From JAPHSX01 sp039714395 (GTDB lineage: Bacteria > Pseudomonadota > Gammaproteobacteria > Thiohalomonadales > Thiohalomonadaceae): a DNA stretch of 64,000 nucleotides. The position numbers and the translations under genes were made by a program. The notes below the pieces were generated by a model. It made no database searches, was not told the origin of the DNA, and saw nothing but the letters and a program-made list of their open reading frames with translations. The stretch covers positions 1-64,000 of the forward strand of contig JBDLJH010000017.1 in assembly GCA_039714395.1 (NCBI GenBank). The letters are read 5' to 3'. Of the stretch, positions 63,532 to 64,000 are shown in pieces (within the stretch, counting starts at the first letter, position 1; each line of letters starts with the position of its first letter).

Positions 63532-63900
63532 ATGTTTGATATCGGTTTCTGGGAGCTGAGCATTATCGGCGTGGTCGCGCTGATCGTGATCGGTCCTGAG
63601 CGCCTGCCGTCGGTCGCACGTACTGCCGGTCTGTGGTTCGGGCGTATGCGTGGCTTTGTCTCGACGATGAAGGCAGACATCGATAAGCAGCTCAAGGCTG
63701 AGGATCTACAAAAAATTCTTAAAGAGCAGGCAGATAGTGCTGGTCTGCACGAGATCATAGAGGAGACCAAAGAGACTGTCGACTCCCTGAGTCAGCCCGC
63801 CGATTATTTGGTAAAAAGCGACAGTAACGACGCCGCCGCTGCCGAGACATCCACCGATTCTGGCGAGGAAAAGCAGCAGGACAATGACAGCAAATCCTGA
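63532..63900 (+). CDS. tatB: Sec-independent translocase TatB
   Basis: 122 residues. Begins MFDIGFWELSIIGVVALIVI, then GPERLPSVARTAGLW, the TatB signature, with a long amphipathic and acidic tail. It binds twin-arginine signals with TatC. Its end overlaps the tatC start. Confidence 0.96.
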   Translation: MFDIGFWELSIIGVVALIVIGPERLPSVARTAGLWFGRMRGFVSTMKADIDKQLKAEDLQKILKEQADSAGLHEIIEETKETVDSLSQPADYLVKSDSNDAAAAETSTDSGEEKQQDNDSKS

Positions 63901-64000
63901 AAAGAATACTCGTTCTAATGGTGAGGCCCCGTTCGTTTCGCACCTGATCGAGATGCGTGATCGACTGTTGCGTGTGGTGATTGCGGTGCTGCTGGTCTTC
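63884..64000 (+). CDS. tatC: translocase TatC (5' part)
   Basis: 39 codons are visible before the window ends. After a short polar leader, APFVSHLIEMRDRLLRVVIA is the diagnostic TatC N-terminal motif, followed by the first membrane helix. It is the twin-arginine signal receptor. Starts 17 bp before the tatB stop. Confidence 0.93.
   Translation, partial: MTANPEKNTRSNGEAPFVSHLIEMRDRLLRVVIAVLLVF

Overview
The window looks like a chromosomal stretch of a gammaproteobacterium with a roughly 50% GC core. It encodes a cbb3 oxidase with its assembly genes and an Fnr/Anr regulator, an octaheme c-type cytochrome of the tetrathionate-reductase family, a periplasmic DsrE-like protein, SelD/MnmH, and many signalling proteins. 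That combination suggests a microaerobic or facultatively anaerobic free-living or symbiotic bacterium with sulfur or other inorganic redox metabolism. I cannot name the species. No rRNA, tRNA or CRISPR array was seen.

Layout. (1) 1-3630 is an accessory, rearranged region: two displaced RHS tips sharing a perfect 124-bp core repeat, each followed by a small two-helix membrane protein, and bounded by a Y1/REP-type transposase with perfect 28-bp inverted ends. (2) 3635-5949 is a two-gene respiratory module (octaheme cytochrome plus cytochrome b). (3) 6321-19717 holds a diguanylate cyclase, secreted proteins of unknown role, PPK2 with a small partner, YihY, DUF2238, an ABC-class ATPase, a metallo-beta-lactamase-fold hydrolase, a membrane methyltransferase-like protein, DUF1456, a cNMP-binding protein with an unknown C-terminal half, and a membrane-anchored methyltransferase. 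(4) 19926-24386 carries two PAS-rich hybrid histidine kinases. (5) 24731-28706 is a leftward operon of a ThDP enzyme, a glycosyltransferase and a sulfotransferase-like protein. (6) 28898-36346 holds a membrane protein, SlyD-like and Mip-like FKBPs, DUF1840, a second diguanylate cyclase, a zinc-ribbon membrane protein, a third hybrid kinase and RlmG. (7) 36450-42345 holds an acyl-carrier-like protein divergent from thiopurine methyltransferase, a PilZ protein, an AT-rich GNAT/DUF1877 island, mnmH-selD and a Sel1 protein. (8) 42445-49207 holds bipA, DsrE-like, OmpA-like, pip-dtd and unknown envelope proteins. (9) 49246-58887 is the leftward cbb3 locus (ccoNOQP, a 37-residue membrane peptide, ccoG, ccoH, ccoI, ccoS) and its likely regulator fnr. 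(10) 59060-64000 is a rightward operon hisB-H-A-F, a small membrane gene, hisI-E, hinT and tatA-B-C, with tatC cut by the window end.

How the parts connect. Two near-consensus FNR boxes are visible: one upstream of ccoN, at about -41 from a plausible -10, and one with similar geometry upstream of the acyl-carrier-like gene, which links that small gene to low-oxygen control. Two diguanylate cyclases and a PilZ protein imply local c-di-GMP signalling. The most novel-looking items are the RHS tip/membrane-protein pairs, the membrane-anchored octaheme cytochrome module, the ThDP-glycosyltransferase-sulfotransferase operon, the ACP-like protein with a degenerate attachment motif, the unannotated 37-residue cbb3-locus peptide, and the cNMP-binding protein with an unrecognised effector half.
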